From Oscillospiraceae bacterium (lineage in GTDB: Bacteria; Bacillota; Clostridia; Oscillospirales; Ruminococcaceae): 64,000 bases of DNA. The DNA lies in assembly GCA_030539275.1 (NCBI GenBank), contig JAUNSK010000007.1, positions 62,001 through 126,000 of the forward strand. Direction: 5' to 3'. Position numbers and translations under genes: made by a program. Below are positions 1 through 9,875 of the stretch, one piece after another (position 1 is the first letter of the stretch; every line of letters starts with the position of its first letter). The notes under the pieces were generated by a model. The model saw only the letters and a program-made list of their open reading frames with translations. It ran no database searches and was not told the DNA's origin.

Positions 1-1
1 C

Positions 2-3000
2 TACGGCACTACCAGCATGACACTTAATGCAGGCGGTACTTTCAGTTGTCAGTGGAGCAATATCGGCAATGCTCTTTTCCGTAAAGGAAAGAAATACGGA
101 TCCTCACCGAGCTGGCAGTCACTCAAAGGTATCAATGTTGATTACAGCTGTGACTATAATCCAAACGGAAACTCATATCTTTGTGTTTACGGCTGGACCA
201 AAGAACCTCTGGTTGAATACTATATCGTAGACAGCTGGGGCAGCTGGCGTCCACCAGGATCTTCTCCGAAAGCTCAGATCACAGTTGACGGCGGTACATA
301 TGATGTTTACGAGACTACTCGTGTAAATAAGCCGTCAATCATAGGAGACACAACATTCCAGCAGTACTGGAGCGTTCGTACTACAAAGCGTACAAGCGGT
401 ACAATTTCTGTAAGCAAGCATTTCGAAGCATGGGAAAAGCTCGGAATGAAAATGGGAAACATGTATGAAACTGCCCTTACAGTTGAAGGCTACCAGTCAA
501 GCGGCAGCGCAAACGTTACTAAGAACAACATTACTTTCGGCGAAACCCAGACGACTGATCCTCCGGTTACCACAAAGCCTTTAGACGGCGATACTCCTGT
601 TGGTTCAGGCACTGGCGTATCTGATACATTTGAAGGTACAGGCAGCAGCTGGACAGGACGCGGCGATGTAAATGTACTTCTTACAAGCAGTTACAAGCAC
701 GGCGGAAGCAAATCAATGGCATGTACAGGAAGAACCGATTCATGGAACGGTTTATCTTGTGCATCAAGCGAACTTAAGGCCGGCGGTTCCTATACTTTTG
801 ATTCCTATGTAAGCTATGACAACAGTGCTTATCCTTCACATGGTTTCACATTTGGTGTTCAGTATGATGACAGCACAGGCACAACACAGTATGACAATAT
901 TGGTAATGCAACTGTTTCATCAGGCAAATGGTCACTTCTTTCAGGTGACTTCACAATTCCGTCAGGTGCATCAAACATTTCTCTGTATGTACAGACAGAA
1001 TATACTGAATCCGCTACAGCAGAAGATCTTATTGACTTCTACCTTGATGATGTAACGCTTACTTCATCAGGTTCAATAACACCGCCTGTTACTACACCTG
1101 GTACTACAACTCCGGGAAGCGGTACAACCGGCAACCAGAATTCAAAGTATCTTAAAGAAGCATTCGGTGATTTCTTCAGGATCGGTACATCAGTCAGCCC
1201 TAATGAGCTCAGCTCAGGCGGAGACTTTATCAAGAAACACTTCAACAGCATCACTCCTGAAAATGAACTTAAACCGGATTCAACTCTTAACCAGCAGGCA
1301 AGCCAGCAGATGGGCAATAATGTAAACCCGCAGGTTTCTCTGAGCTATGGTGCAAAACAGACTCTTAAGTTCTGTGAGGACAACAACATTGCACTTCGTG
1401 GTCATACACTTGTATGGTACAGCCAGACTCCTGACTGGTTATTCCGTGAAAACTTCTCAAACAACGGAAGCTACGTTTCAAAAGACATTATGGACCAGCG
1501 TCTTGAAAACTACATCAAGAACGTTATGAATGCAATCGCAACTGAATTCCCTAAACTTAATGTTTATGCATGGGATGTCTGCAACGAATTATTTGTAAAT
1601 GACGGCGGCGGACTCCGTCCGGCTGACAACTCGAACTGGACCAGAATCTACGGTGATGACAGCTTTGTTATGAAGGCATTCACATATGCAAGAAAATATG
1701 CTCCTAAGGGATGCAAACTCTTCCTCAATGATTACAACGAATATATTCCTGCAAAGACAAATGATATCTACAACCTGGCTATGAAGCTTAAGGAAGCAGG
1801 CGTTATCGATGGTATCGGAATGCAGTCTCATCTTGATGTTTCATACCCAAGTGCCCAGGTATACAAAACTGCTCTTGAAAAGTTCTTAAGCACAGGCCTC
1901 GAAGTTCAGGTTACTGAGCTTGATATCACATGCGGCGATGCATCTGCACAGGCTAAGCTCTTCGCTGATATATTCCAGCTTTGCGTTGACCATGCTTCAC
2001 AGATCGGCGCTGTTACAGTCTGGGGTACACATGACTCAATCAGCTGGCGCAGCAGCCAGAACCCGCTGCTCTTTGGAGCTAACTATTCTGAAAAACAGGC
2101 CTACAAATCAGTTCTTGAAGTTGCACAGAAAGCAACTCCGGTAACTACAACTCCGGCGGTTACAACAACAACTCCTAAAACCACAACATCTCCTCAGCAG
2201 CCAACAATTCTGTTTGGTGATGTTGATCTCGACGGCGTTGTTCAAATGACTGACCTTACAATGCTCAGTCAGTACCTCATAGGAGATATAACATTATCAA
2301 AAGCTCAGCTGGAGGCAGCTGATGTAATCTACGACCATGATGTTAATCTCTCAGATTTACAGCATCTTAAACAGTATATACTTAAGGATAAAGTAACTCT
2401 TGGTGCCGGATATGTTCCTCCTGTTGTTACTACAACTACTGTTGTAACAACAACAACTGCTAAACAGACTACTCAGGCAACAACTACTACAAAGCCTGTT
2501 GAAACTCAGCCAAAAACAGTTAAAATGACCGGTTCTATGAATGGAAACACATGGAACAGCAATTGTGACACATCATGGATCGATACATCAAAGCCAATGG
2601 TTGCTTTCACATTTGATGACGGTGCTGTCGGAACAGCTGATAATGCAACTTCGATCAGAATCCAGAATGCACTTACAAAGAGCGGATTCCACGCAACATT
2701 TTTCTACGTTGGTCAGTGGATAAATGATCAGAACAAAGCTGAAGTCCTCAGAGCATGGAATTCAGGATTTGAGATCGGCAACCACACATATTCACATGCA
2801 AATCTCAGCGGACAGTCAGCATCAAAAGTACAGCAGGAACTCAGTCAGAACAAACAGCTTCTGAATTCAATTATCGGTCAGAACTGTGACTTCCTCGTAA
2901 GACCTCCGTATCTTGCTGTTGATTCAAACTTCTCAAGCAATGCAGGTGTTCCGCTTATCAACTGCGGTGTTGATACTCAGGACTGGAACGGAGCTTCAAC

Positions 3001-3217
3001 TGACCAGATCATGAGTACAATCAAAAACGGCATGAACAACGGTTCACTCAGAAACAAAGTCGTACTTATGCATGAAACATACGAAGCTACTGCATCCGCT
3101 ATGGAACAGCTCCTTCCATACATGAAACAGCAGGGCTGGCAGGTTGTTAGTGTATCAGAACTCTTTAAAGCTAATAACAAGCCTCTTAATGCAGGAACAG
3201 CATACACAGGTGCATAA
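2..3217 (+). CDS. Multimodular cellulosomal xylanase/acetyl esterase (GH11-CBM22-GH10-dockerin-CE4), 5' end missing
   Basis: Secreted xylan-degrading enzyme, cut by the window edge: the frame is open from base 2 and starts inside GH11, so the signal peptide is outside. Residues are counted from the Met at base 17. GH11 runs to about 175, with nucleophile E67 (EPLVEYY) and acid/base E157 (VEGYQ). A CBM22-like xylan-binding module lies at about 200-350. GH10 lies at about 375-705, with acid/base E524 (WDVCNE) and nucleophile E634 (VTELDIT). A dockerin with two calcium loops lies at about 733-795. A CE4/NodB deacetylase lies at about 836-1066, with TFDDG at 865-869, HTYSH at 923-927 and RPPY at 962-965; the last motif is MHE rather than the usual LHD. 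Thr/Pro-rich linkers join the modules. The dockerin implies attachment to a scaffoldin cohesin. Two xylanase folds plus an esterase suggest attack on acetylated xylan. The layout resembles R. flavefaciens xylanases. The domain calls are firm; only the N-terminus is unknown. Confidence 0.95.
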   Translation, partial: YGTTSMTLNAGGTFSCQWSNIGNALFRKGKKYGSSPSWQSLKGINVDYSCDYNPNGNSYLCVYGWTKEPLVEYYIVDSWGSWRPPGSSPKAQITVDGGTYDVYETTRVNKPSIIGDTTFQQYWSVRTTKRTSGTISVSKHFEAWEKLGMKMGNMYETALTVEGYQSSGSANVTKNNITFGETQTTDPPVTTKPLDGDTPVGSGTGVSDTFEGTGSSWTGRGDVNVLLTSSYKHGGSKSMACTGRTDSWNGLSCASSELKAGGSYTFDSYVSYDNSAYPSHGFTFGVQYDDSTGTTQYDNIGNATVSSGKWSLLSGDFTIPSGASNISLYVQTEYTESATAEDLIDFYLDDVTLTSSGSITPPVTTPGTTTPGSGTTGNQNSKYLKEAFGDFFRIGTSVSPNELSSGGDFIKKHFNSITPENELKPDSTLNQQASQQMGNNVNPQVSLSYGAKQTLKFCEDNNIALRGHTLVWYSQTPDWLFRENFSNNGSYVSKDIMDQRLENYIKNVMNAIATEFPKLNVYAWDVCNELFVNDGGGLRPADNSNWTRIYGDDSFVMKAFTYARKYAPKGCKLFLNDYNEYIPAKTNDIYNLAMKLKEAGVIDGIGMQSHLDVSYPSAQVYKTALEKFLSTGLEVQVTELDITCGDASAQAKLFADIFQLCVDHASQIGAVTVWGTHDSISWRSSQNPLLFGANYSEKQAYKSVLEVAQKATPVTTTPAVTTTTPKTTTSPQQPTILFGDVDLDGVVQMTDLTMLSQYLIGDITLSKAQLEAADVIYDHDVNLSDLQHLKQYILKDKVTLGAGYVPPVVTTTTVVTTTTAKQTTQATTTTKPVETQPKTVKMTGSMNGNTWNSNCDTSWIDTSKPMVAFTFDDGAVGTADNATSIRIQNALTKSGFHATFFYVGQWINDQNKAEVLRAWNSGFEIGNHTYSHANLSGQSASKVQQELSQNKQLLNSIIGQNCDFLVRPPYLAVDSNFSSNAGVPLINCGVDTQDWNGASTDQIMSTIKNGMNNGSLRNKVVLMHETYEATASAMEQLLPYMKQQGWQVVSVSELFKANNKPLNAGTAYTGA

Positions 3218-3274
3218 GCAATTATTTCAGCATTAACCTTTTGGTTATTCACCCAAATAACACCTATATAACAG

Positions 3275-3309
3275 AAAACCTCTGACATCGTAAAGATGTC
3301 AGAGGTTTT
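3275..3309. terminator. Bidirectional intrinsic terminator
   Basis: A perfect 15-bp inverted repeat (3275-3289 with 3295-3309) has a 5-nt loop. It ends in a T run on the plus strand and begins with an A run, so it can stop both the xylanase (plus) and the converging LysR gene (minus), whose stop codon begins at the next base. Confidence 0.9.
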
Positions 3310-4275
3310 TCATTTCCATGTACCCATACTGATAAGTTCTTTTAATGTAATACAGAATTGCTGTGCAGCTTTAGATAAGTATTTATTTTTTTTATATATA
3401 AGTTTTATCTGATTTTCAGCCAGTATATCTGATACTGCGTAATACACAGGATGTTCAGATTTGTTCGAATATCTTATAAATGTATCAGGAATAAATGCGA
3501 TTCCAAGGCCTGAGGTTACAAATGAAAATATAGTCTCAAGACTTCTTGAAGTGAAAGTAATTTTAGGATTAAAGCCAGCATTTTTGCATATTTTTAAAAT
3601 AGACTGTGAATTATAATCACTGTTGTTCTGAAAAATAAAGTCCTCTTTTCTGAACTCTCTCAGATCAGCATGCTCAAGACTGAATAATTTTTCAGAATTA
3701 AACTTGATATCATCCGCATTTAACTTATATGCAGCAAGTTTCTTGTTTATTGGCAGCTTTTCAGGAACAGCAAGATATAATTTCTCCAGAGCCAGATCCT
3801 CCACACCAAAAAGTTCAGTGTCGAACTTGGACATTCCGATAGCAATATCAAGTTCACCCTTCAGAAGCTCCTGCTCAAGTTCAGTTATCTGATTTTCAGA
3901 AATAAGTATCTGAATGTCAGGATATCTGCTGTGAAAAGCAACTACGCTCTGTGACAAAAGACTTGACGCACGAAACGGTGATGCACCGATCCTCAGAGAA
4001 CCGTTTTTCAATCCGGCAAGATCACTCATTTTATTAAACATATCCTGTTCCAGTTCTTTCATCCTGTTTGCCGTTTCAATGAAAATAGAACCAGCCTCTG
4101 TTATTGTTATAGGTGAGGAACTCCTGTCAAATAGTGCTATCCCGAGCTGTGTTTCCAGGTTAATAATAAACTTGCTTAAAGACGGCTGAGTAACAAATAG
4201 CTTTTTTGCTGCTTTGGAAAAACTACGTTCCTCAGCTACAGCCATTACATACTCTATCTGCTGATTTGTCAACAA
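3310..4275 (-). CDS. LysR-family transcriptional regulator
   Basis: DNA-binding regulator of about 321 residues. An N-terminal winged helix-turn-helix (FSKAAKKLFVTQPSLSKFI region) is followed by a LysR substrate-binding domain of two alpha/beta lobes, the usual length for the family. Start choice: an ATG at 4293 lies about 7 nt from the predicted transcription start and has no ribosome site. A TTG at 4275 (or the next TTG at 4272) follows AAGGGAAG at 4281-4288 and places the HTH at the family's usual distance from the N-terminus. It has its own promoter. It sits between two dockerin-enzyme genes, so it may control cell-wall degradation, but its effector and targets cannot be read from the sequence. 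Confidence 0.88.
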   Translation of the reverse strand: MLTNQQIEYVMAVAEERSFSKAAKKLFVTQPSLSKFIINLETQLGIALFDRSSSPITITEAGSIFIETANRMKELEQDMFNKMSDLAGLKNGSLRIGASPFRASSLLSQSVVAFHSRYPDIQILISENQITELEQELLKGELDIAIGMSKFDTELFGVEDLALEKLYLAVPEKLPINKKLAAYKLNADDIKFNSEKLFSLEHADLREFRKEDFIFQNNSDYNSQSILKICKNAGFNPKITFTSRSLETIFSFVTSGLGIAFIPDTFIRYSNKSEHPVYYAVSDILAENQIKLIYKKNKYLSKAAQQFCITLKELISMGTWK

Positions 4276-4307
4276 CGTCACTTCCCTTCGCATAAATGTC
4301 TATTTTT

Positions 4308-4335
4308 ATTATAACATATTCAGTTTTTATGTCAA
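4308..4335 (-). promoter_or_regulatory. Promoter of the LysR gene
   Basis: TTGACA (4335-4330), 16-bp spacer, TATAAT (4313-4308). The predicted start near 4301 supports the downstream TTG start codon. A direct repeat TATTAG (4336-4341 and 4349-4354, period 13) lies just upstream and could be part of an autoregulatory site; that is speculative. Confidence 0.75.
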
Positions 4336-4420
4336 TATTAGATATGACTATTAGTTTAACAACTTATTGTTGTTTTTGCATATTGACGTGTTGACTAATG
4401 ATTTGACTTTAAAGCGCATA

Positions 4421-4459
4421 AGGCCGTACCGGATTTATTTACAGTATCCGGTACGGCCT
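4421..4459 (-). terminator. Hairpin downstream of the GH74 gene
   Basis: A perfect 14-bp GC-rich inverted repeat (4421-4434 with 4446-4459) lies 56 bp after the xyloglucanase stop. It has no clear T run on either side, so it may act as a weak or Rho-assisted terminator, or as a 3' stabiliser. Confidence 0.5.
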
Positions 4460-4514
4460 ATTTGCTGTTATGAAATTGTCTGCCTGTTAATTGCAGAATA
4501 TATAGCTTTAATAT

Positions 4515-7205
4515 TTACTGGGGTCCGAGTTTTACTTTTTCCTTCATTGTATACTGTTTGAGATGACTGAGATCAGCAATATCAAAGTTTCCGTCTCCAG
4601 TTACATCTGCAGCCAGGATCTGATGCTTTGTAAACTTGATATCTCCGATAAGGCACTGACTCATCATAGTCAGATCAGTCATTTCTACAATCTTATTACC
4701 ATCCAAATCTCCATAAATGATATCATCCGAACCAGGTATTTCAGTTACCGGCGGATCAATTGATGAGCCGTCCTTTATATCACCGTAGATCACGCCTCTT
4801 CCGTTTGTACCGAAGAATACTCTACCGTATGTTCTTAAGTCGCCTGTTATTACATAGTTTATTGAACCATACTGATGATCATCATCATTTATTCTTACAA
4901 AGCTCTTTGCCATATCATCTGAGCGATAAACTCCGTATACACCATCAGAAGTTTTTCCGCACATATATATTGCAAGGTAATCTCCGTCATTTTTAGCTTT
5001 ACCAAATCCGATGCAGTCACATCTTGTTACTCCGTCAACCTTTGTTATAGTTTTGCCGCAGTCTGTTGTATAGCATATTCCCGTCTGAGGACCCGGAATC
5101 CATACATGACCTTCTTCACCAGGTACTGCTTTGATCTTTGCAGTTTCGGATTCGAGATCTGTTGCTACAGCTTCAAATGTCTGTCCCTTATCATGACTTA
5201 CAAACAGTGTGCTGTCTGCATATCCATAGAAAATGTCAGGATTGACTCTGTCTGAACAGATATTTGCACCCTGAGGAAGTGTGTCAACTGCCTTCCAGCC
5301 TCCGTTTATGTAACAGATTACTCCATGAGTTGTAGCAGTAGACCATACAAATGTTTCGCCGTCTGCGCTGAGTGCTACTGTACCGCCCTGTAGTATATCG
5401 TCCTCATTGTCTGATGGGAAGGTGTAACTTGGATTCGGCTGGACTTCGCCCCAGGTTTTTCCGCCGTCCTTAGTTATAGCAACTGCCTTTTTGATCATTT
5501 CATATCTTTCTTTATCATTGTTTCCGACTCTGACCATGATCTCAGGATCAAGTCCTGCATAATCAAGACCTGTTGTAGTCGTAAATATAGGACCTGACAT
5601 CATAAGATCAGGACCAACAGTAACATCATTATGTACAAATCCACATATGTCACCGACACCGCTGACAAGCTCCACACCGTCAACCGGAGGACAAATAAGA
5701 TCCTGTACAGCAGTCTCTTCTACACCCTGAGCCATAACTTCGATATTTACATACTTGTCTTCATCCCAGTCAGTGAGATTTTTACATCCATAAATAGTAG
5801 CGCCTGTTCCATACATCATTTCATCACTATCAAAAGGATTTATCTCAATGTCACCCATCATCCAGCCAAGCTTCGGTGCAGGATAATCACAGATATCAAT
5901 ACCTGTTACAAGACCGCCTTCAGCTGCGTTTATTTCCTTGCCGAATGATAGCCATGGTGCTTTAGAAATATCCATAGTATAATGCATGTCTCTTGAAGGA
6001 TACGATTCGCCCATTTCCCATATTGCCTTCCATGTCTCACCGCTGTCGGTTGAACGGAAGATAAAGTTGTCAGGCCACCATGACTGAAGTGAAGTAGCAA
6101 TAAGAGTATCTGGGTTCTGTGCATCTACTGAAATACCACCGAATCCGTAATAGTTTTCATAAACAGGTGCACCGCTCCAGTCCTTACCGCTTGGAGGTGT
6201 GACGTCCTTCCATTCACCTGTATTGGTATCATATCTGTATACTGCGCCGTCCTGTACCTGATACGGACCGCCTCTGTCGCCATAAGTTACAAACATATAA
6301 CCTGTTTCACTTATAACAGCATGCATAGGAATTCCTATTTCGAGCGCGTCCTTATTATGCTTGGTAAATGTAGAAGCAACAGGCTGCCCTTCAAGCGGTG
6401 CCCATGTCTTTCCTGCATCATGACTTACATAAAGAGGATTTTCCTTATCAGCTACACCAACATATATATCCTTTGTTGGTTCTCCGGCCTTTCCCTTCTG
6501 GCTGTCAAATGTAACAAAGCAGAGGCCGAGATTATCGGCATAGTAAGGATATTTCGGATCTTCAACATAGTCTCCGCCGTTTTCAAAACTTTCGACCTTA
6601 TCCCATGTTACACCGTAGTCTTCGCTTCTCCAAAGTCCGTTACCGCTTCTTGCAGCGAAATATAATATATTATTACTGTTCGGGTCTATCATCAGACGTT
6701 CGCCTACATTACGTCCGGGCATATTGCCGCCGAATTTAAATGGAAGTTCAGTTCTTTCCCATGTCTTGCCGTAATCATCAGATCTGAGCATGTATCCGTT
6801 CATGCTTGTCCAGTCATTTGTATATGTACCAGCTGCAATATAAACTCTGTTGGGTTCAACGGGGTCTGTTGCAAGGCTCTCACATCCGAGGAGATTCCAC
6901 TCATCATTTGAAACCCAGTCTGTAATCGGAATCCATTCGAGAGTTTTCTTGTCTCTGATATATGCTCCGCCCATATCAGTTCTTGCATATACAAGGCCCT
7001 CTTCAGTCGGATTGTATATAATTCCGCAAACATATCCGCCGCCGCCGCTTATCTCAACATTATCAAACTCGTAGCCGCTGCTGTTTGCTGCTGCACTTAC
7101 ATGTTCAGTATTATTGCTGATTTGTAATGGTGCCGCTGCCACTGTGCATAATACAAGTGCTGCGCTGATAACGCCAGCTTTTATACTTCGCACAAAACTC
7201 TTCAT
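4515..7205 (-). CDS. GH74 xyloglucanase with C-terminal dockerin (cellulosomal)
   Basis: Secreted endo-acting beta-glucanase of the GH74 family, whose members cleave the backbone of xyloglucan. About 896 residues: signal peptide 1-39 (SIKAGVISAALVL core, cut near VSAAA), then a two-propeller GH74 domain with many Asp-box/BNR repeats (SxDxGxTW pattern, e.g. RSDDYGKTW, RSEDYGVTW). The conserved first catalytic Asp is D77 in RTDMGGAY; the second is probably in SDRVNPD. The C-terminal ~65 residues are a dockerin with two calcium loops (DLDGNKIVEMTD and DVTGDGNFDIAD). Its helices (DLTMMSQ, DLSHLKQY) closely match those of the xylanase dockerin, so both probably bind the same cohesin class. ATG at 7205 follows AAAGGATGG; the TTG one codon earlier is less likely. 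Transcribed alone from its own promoter. Confidence 0.95.
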   Translation of the reverse strand: MKSFVRSIKAGVISAALVLCTVAAAPLQISNNTEHVSAAANSSGYEFDNVEISGGGGYVCGIIYNPTEEGLVYARTDMGGAYIRDKKTLEWIPITDWVSNDEWNLLGCESLATDPVEPNRVYIAAGTYTNDWTSMNGYMLRSDDYGKTWERTELPFKFGGNMPGRNVGERLMIDPNSNNILYFAARSGNGLWRSEDYGVTWDKVESFENGGDYVEDPKYPYYADNLGLCFVTFDSQKGKAGEPTKDIYVGVADKENPLYVSHDAGKTWAPLEGQPVASTFTKHNKDALEIGIPMHAVISETGYMFVTYGDRGGPYQVQDGAVYRYDTNTGEWKDVTPPSGKDWSGAPVYENYYGFGGISVDAQNPDTLIATSLQSWWPDNFIFRSTDSGETWKAIWEMGESYPSRDMHYTMDISKAPWLSFGKEINAAEGGLVTGIDICDYPAPKLGWMMGDIEINPFDSDEMMYGTGATIYGCKNLTDWDEDKYVNIEVMAQGVEETAVQDLICPPVDGVELVSGVGDICGFVHNDVTVGPDLMMSGPIFTTTTGLDYAGLDPEIMVRVGNNDKERYEMIKKAVAITKDGGKTWGEVQPNPSYTFPSDNEDDILQGGTVALSADGETFVWSTATTHGVICYINGGWKAVDTLPQGANICSDRVNPDIFYGYADSTLFVSHDKGQTFEAVATDLESETAKIKAVPGEEGHVWIPGPQTGICYTTDCGKTITKVDGVTRCDCIGFGKAKNDGDYLAIYMCGKTSDGVYGVYRSDDMAKSFVRINDDDHQYGSINYVITGDLRTYGRVFFGTNGRGVIYGDIKDGSSIDPPVTEIPGSDDIIYGDLDGNKIVEMTDLTMMSQCLIGDIKFTKHQILAADVTGDGNFDIADLSHLKQYTMKEKVKLGPQ

Positions 7206-7237
7206 CAAAACCCATCCTTTCAGTCACTTAATTAAGT

Positions 7238-7252
7238 AGAAAACGTTTACAA
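7238..7252 (-). promoter_or_regulatory. cre-like catabolite-repression operator at the GH74 start site
   Basis: TTGTAAACGTTTTCT on the minus strand fits the CcpA cre pattern (WTGNAARCGNWWWCAW) except for the last CA. It has the palindromic AAACGTTT core typical of LacI-family operators. It overlaps the predicted transcription start (~7250), where bound CcpA or another LacI-type repressor would block initiation. Confidence 0.6.
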
Positions 7253-7256
7253 ATAT

Positions 7257-7286
7257 ATAGTAACATAATTTAATGTAATTTGTCAA
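7257..7286 (-). promoter_or_regulatory. Promoter of the GH74 gene
   Basis: TTGACA (7286-7281), 18-bp spacer, TACTAT (7262-7257), in an AT-rich stretch directly after the rplQ terminator. A 17-bp spacing to TTACTA is also possible. Confidence 0.7.
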
Positions 7287-7300
7287 TAATTTAATTAAAA

Positions 7301-7324
7301 AAAAGAGAGCTTTCGCTCTCTTTT
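7301..7324 (-). terminator. Terminator of the ribosomal superoperon
   Basis: Ten-bp inverted repeat (7301-7310 with 7315-7324, loop TTTC) followed on the minus strand by a run of T. It lies 15 bp after the rplQ stop and just before the GH74 promoter, so leak-through would reach GH74. Confidence 0.9.
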
Positions 7325-7338
7325 TTCTTAAAATTTAA

Positions 7339-7680
7339 TTAAATCAGCTTTATTATAGCCATCTCAGCTGCGTCTCCGCGGCGAGGACCAATTTTATAAA
7401 TCTGTGTATAACCGCCATTTCTGTCAGCGTACTTAGGTGATATCTCATCGAAAAGTTTCTTGACAACACTTTCCTTAGTAACATAAGATAATACCTGACG
7501 CTTAGAGTGGAGGTCATTATTCTTACCAATGGTTATCATTTTTTCTGCAACAGCACGAACTTCCTTTGCTCTTGTTACAGTAGTCTCTATCTGTCCGTTC
7601 TCAAGCAGATAAGTAACCATAGCTCTAAGCATAGCTTTTCTGTGGTCTGTTGTTCTACCCAGCTTTCTTGTACCTGGCAT
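7339..7680 (-). CDS. rplQ: 50S ribosomal protein L17
   Basis: 113-residue large-subunit protein near the peptide exit tunnel. The N-terminal [14 protein letters not shown] segment and the C-terminal [22 protein letters not shown] segment are diagnostic of L17, and the short length is normal for Firmicutes. It is the last gene of the superoperon, 60 bp after rpoA, and is followed by a strong terminator. Confidence 0.98.
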   Translation of the reverse strand: MPGTRKLGRTTDHRKAMLRAMVTYLLENGQIETTVTRAKEVRAVAEKMITIGKNNDLHSKRQVLSYVTKESVVKKLFDEISPKYADRNGGYTQIYKIGPRRGDAAEMAIIKLI

Positions 7681-7740
7681 TGAAATTCACTCCTTTATAT
7701 TGAATGCTGACATACCATGTCAGCGTATGAAAATATCTTG

Positions 7741-8694
7741 CTATTCTTCTTCAGAAGATAAATCAAAACCAAGTGACTGCAGTTTTTCTTTAACCTCATC
7801 AAAAGATTTCTTTCCGAGATTGCGAACCTTCATCATTTCTTCTTCAGATTTGTTGATAAGGTCGTCAACTGTGTTAATACCTGCACGTTTTAAGCAATTG
7901 AATGAACGTACCGATAAGTCAAGTTCCTCAATGGTCATCTCAAGGATCTTTTCTTTACCCTTGTCATCTTTTTCGACCAGTACTTCAGCTATGCATGCCT
8001 CTTCTGAAAGGTCAATGAATAGCTTAAGATGCTCGTTGAGGAGATTGGCTGCCTGAGATATAGCTTCCTTGGCGGAGATTGTACCATCTGTCCAAACCTC
8101 TAAAGTGAGCTTATCAAAGTCTGTAACCTGACCAAGTCGAGTATCTTCAACCTGATAGTTAACCTTCAAAACAGGAGTATATATACTATCAACAGCAATT
8201 ACGTCGATAGGCATATTAATAATCTGCTTATTTCTTTCAGCTGATACATAGCCTCTGCCTCTGTCCAGGGTAATTTCCATATATAACTTTGCATCCTTGC
8301 TGAGAGTAGCAATATGCATACCAGGATCGAGTATGTCAACCTCAGAATCAGTCTTGATATCTCCGGCTGTAACCTCACATTCACCTTCTGCTTCAATGAA
8401 TATTGTCTTTGGACCGTCACTATGAAGTTTTGCTGTCAGTCCTTTAATACTCAGGATTATTTCAGTAACGTCCTCTTTAACCCCTGGAATCGTAGACAGT
8501 TCATGATGTACACCATCGATCTTAACTGAAGTAACAGCAACACCCGGCAGAGAGGAGAGCAATACTCGTCTTAAGCTATTACCAAGCGTTATTCCATATC
8601 CGCGCTCAAGCGGTGATAAAACAAACTTGCCGTATTTACCGTCACTTTTTAGCTCTACTGTTTCGATTTCCGGTTTCTCAATTCTTTCAAGCAT
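7741..8694 (-). CDS. rpoA: RNA polymerase subunit alpha
   Basis: 317-residue alpha subunit, which nucleates RNA polymerase assembly and contacts UP elements and activators. The N-terminal dimerisation domain ([20 protein letters not shown] motif) spans about 1-225. A flexible linker leads to the C-terminal domain (about 245-310: [20 protein letters not shown], helix-hairpin-helix [19 protein letters not shown]). ATG 8694 (MLERIEKPE) follows TAGGAGGG at 5 nt. A start 7 codons upstream has no ribosome site. Placed between rpsD and rplQ, as in most Firmicutes. Confidence 0.98.
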   Translation of the reverse strand: MLERIEKPEIETVELKSDGKYGKFVLSPLERGYGITLGNSLRRVLLSSLPGVAVTSVKIDGVHHELSTIPGVKEDVTEIILSIKGLTAKLHSDGPKTIFIEAEGECEVTAGDIKTDSEVDILDPGMHIATLSKDAKLYMEITLDRGRGYVSAERNKQIINMPIDVIAVDSIYTPVLKVNYQVEDTRLGQVTDFDKLTLEVWTDGTISAKEAISQAANLLNEHLKLFIDLSEEACIAEVLVEKDDKGKEKILEMTIEELDLSVRSFNCLKRAGINTVDDLINKSEEEMMKVRNLGKKSFDEVKEKLQSLGFDLSSEEE

Positions 8695-8773
8695 AAAAAC
8701 CCTCCTATTTCGCAATTACATTAATAGTAATAGTCGTCTGACTGTTGGTTGTGTCATTCGGCAATCAATCAAA

Positions 8774-9370
8774 TTACTTAGAATACAATTCGACAATCAG
8801 ATGCTCTTCTACTTCGTAGTCAAGGTCTTCTTTTACAGGCATACGAACAACCTTAGCTGAGAAATCATCCTTATTTGCATCTAACCAAAGAGGAGTAACT
8901 CTGCCATTTGTTGATTCAACGATTTCTTTAAACTTTGCACTCTTTCTGCTGTTTTCTCTGAGTGCAACTACATCGCCAGGCTTGATTCTATATGATGGGA
9001 TATCTATCTTAACACCATTTACGCTGAAATGGCCATGAGTAACAAGCTGTCTTGCTTCACGTCTTGTAGTAGCTAAACCAAGTCTGAATACAACGTTATC
9101 AAGTCTTGATTCAAGAATTGTGATAAGGTTTGTACCAGCCTGACCCTGCTGCTTTTCAGCAATTTCAAAGTAATGTAAAAACTGCTTTTCAAGTACACCA
9201 TATATAAACTTTAACTTCTGCTTTTCTTTAAGCTGCATTCCGTATTCAGAAACCTTTTTTCTGTTTCCCTGGTCAGCTTTACGCTTTGTTTCCTTTGAAA
9301 CACCCATAACCATTGGGCTGATTCCTAAATATTTGCATTTCTTGAGAATTGGTTCTCTATTAATAGCCAT
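8774..9370 (-). CDS. rpsD: 30S ribosomal protein S4
   Basis: 198-residue primary 16S rRNA-binding protein that starts small-subunit body assembly. The S4 RNA-binding domain (SRLDNVVFRLGLATTRREARQLVTHGHFSVNG) lies at about 88-150. The N-terminus has only one Cys (C12), so this is the zinc-free form. In many bacteria S4 represses its own operon; a 94-bp gap separates it from rpsK, but no clear S4 operator was recognised. Confidence 0.98.
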   Translation of the reverse strand: MAINREPILKKCKYLGISPMVMGVSKETKRKADQGNRKKVSEYGMQLKEKQKLKFIYGVLEKQFLHYFEIAEKQQGQAGTNLITILESRLDNVVFRLGLATTRREARQLVTHGHFSVNGVKIDIPSYRIKPGDVVALRENSRKSAKFKEIVESTNGRVTPLWLDANKDDFSAKVVRMPVKEDLDYEVEEHLIVELYSK

Positions 9371-9464
9371 TGCTATTTCCTCCGTTTTTTAAAAAATATC
9401 GAATTTTATAGAATTATCCGACACCAAGCAAACTGTAGCTCAGTTATACATACAATACAGGAAA

Positions 9465-9860
9465 CTACACACGTCTTCTCTTTGGAGGACGGCATCCGTT
9501 ATGCGGAATAGGTGTAACATCCTTGATCATCTTTACTTCAAGACCAACAGTCTGAAGAGCTCTGATAGCAGCTTCACGTCCTGAACCTGGTCCCTTTACA
9601 TAAACTTCAACAGACTTGAGTCCATGTTCCATAGCAGCCTTAGCAGCTGTTTCTGCAGCATTCTGTGCAGCAAATGGAGTTGATTTCTTGGAACCTCTGA
9701 AGCCCAGTCCGCCTGAACTTGCCCAAGAAATTGCATTACCCTGTACATCTGTGATAGTTACGATTGTATTATTGAAAGTGGACTGGATATGAACTGCGCC
9801 GTTTTCAATGTTTTTACGTTCTCTGCGTCTTTTGATTACAACTTTTTTCTTCTGTGCCAT
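9465..9860 (-). CDS. rpsK: 30S ribosomal protein S11
   Basis: 131-residue platform protein of the small subunit, next to the mRNA exit channel. The [21 protein letters not shown] and [14 protein letters not shown] motifs are S11 hallmarks, and the C-terminus ends in the usual [15 protein letters not shown] follows a GGAGG site. Lies 15 bp after rpsM and is co-transcribed with it. Confidence 0.98.
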   Translation of the reverse strand: MAQKKKVVIKRRRERKNIENGAVHIQSTFNNTIVTITDVQGNAISWASSGGLGFRGSKKSTPFAAQNAAETAAKAAMEHGLKSVEVYVKGPGSGREAAIRALQTVGLEVKMIKDVTPIPHNGCRPPKRRRV

Positions 9861-9875
9861 TGTTCATTTCCCTCC

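Noticed and set aside
2144-2510. ACA/ACT-rich repeats as tandem DNA repeats or a CRISPR-like array
   Set aside because: They encode the Thr-rich linkers flanking the dockerin in the xylanase, without regular spacers.
4291-4293. ATG as the start of the LysR gene
   Set aside because: No ribosome site and only ~7 nt from the predicted transcription start; the TTG at 4275 or 4272 fits better.
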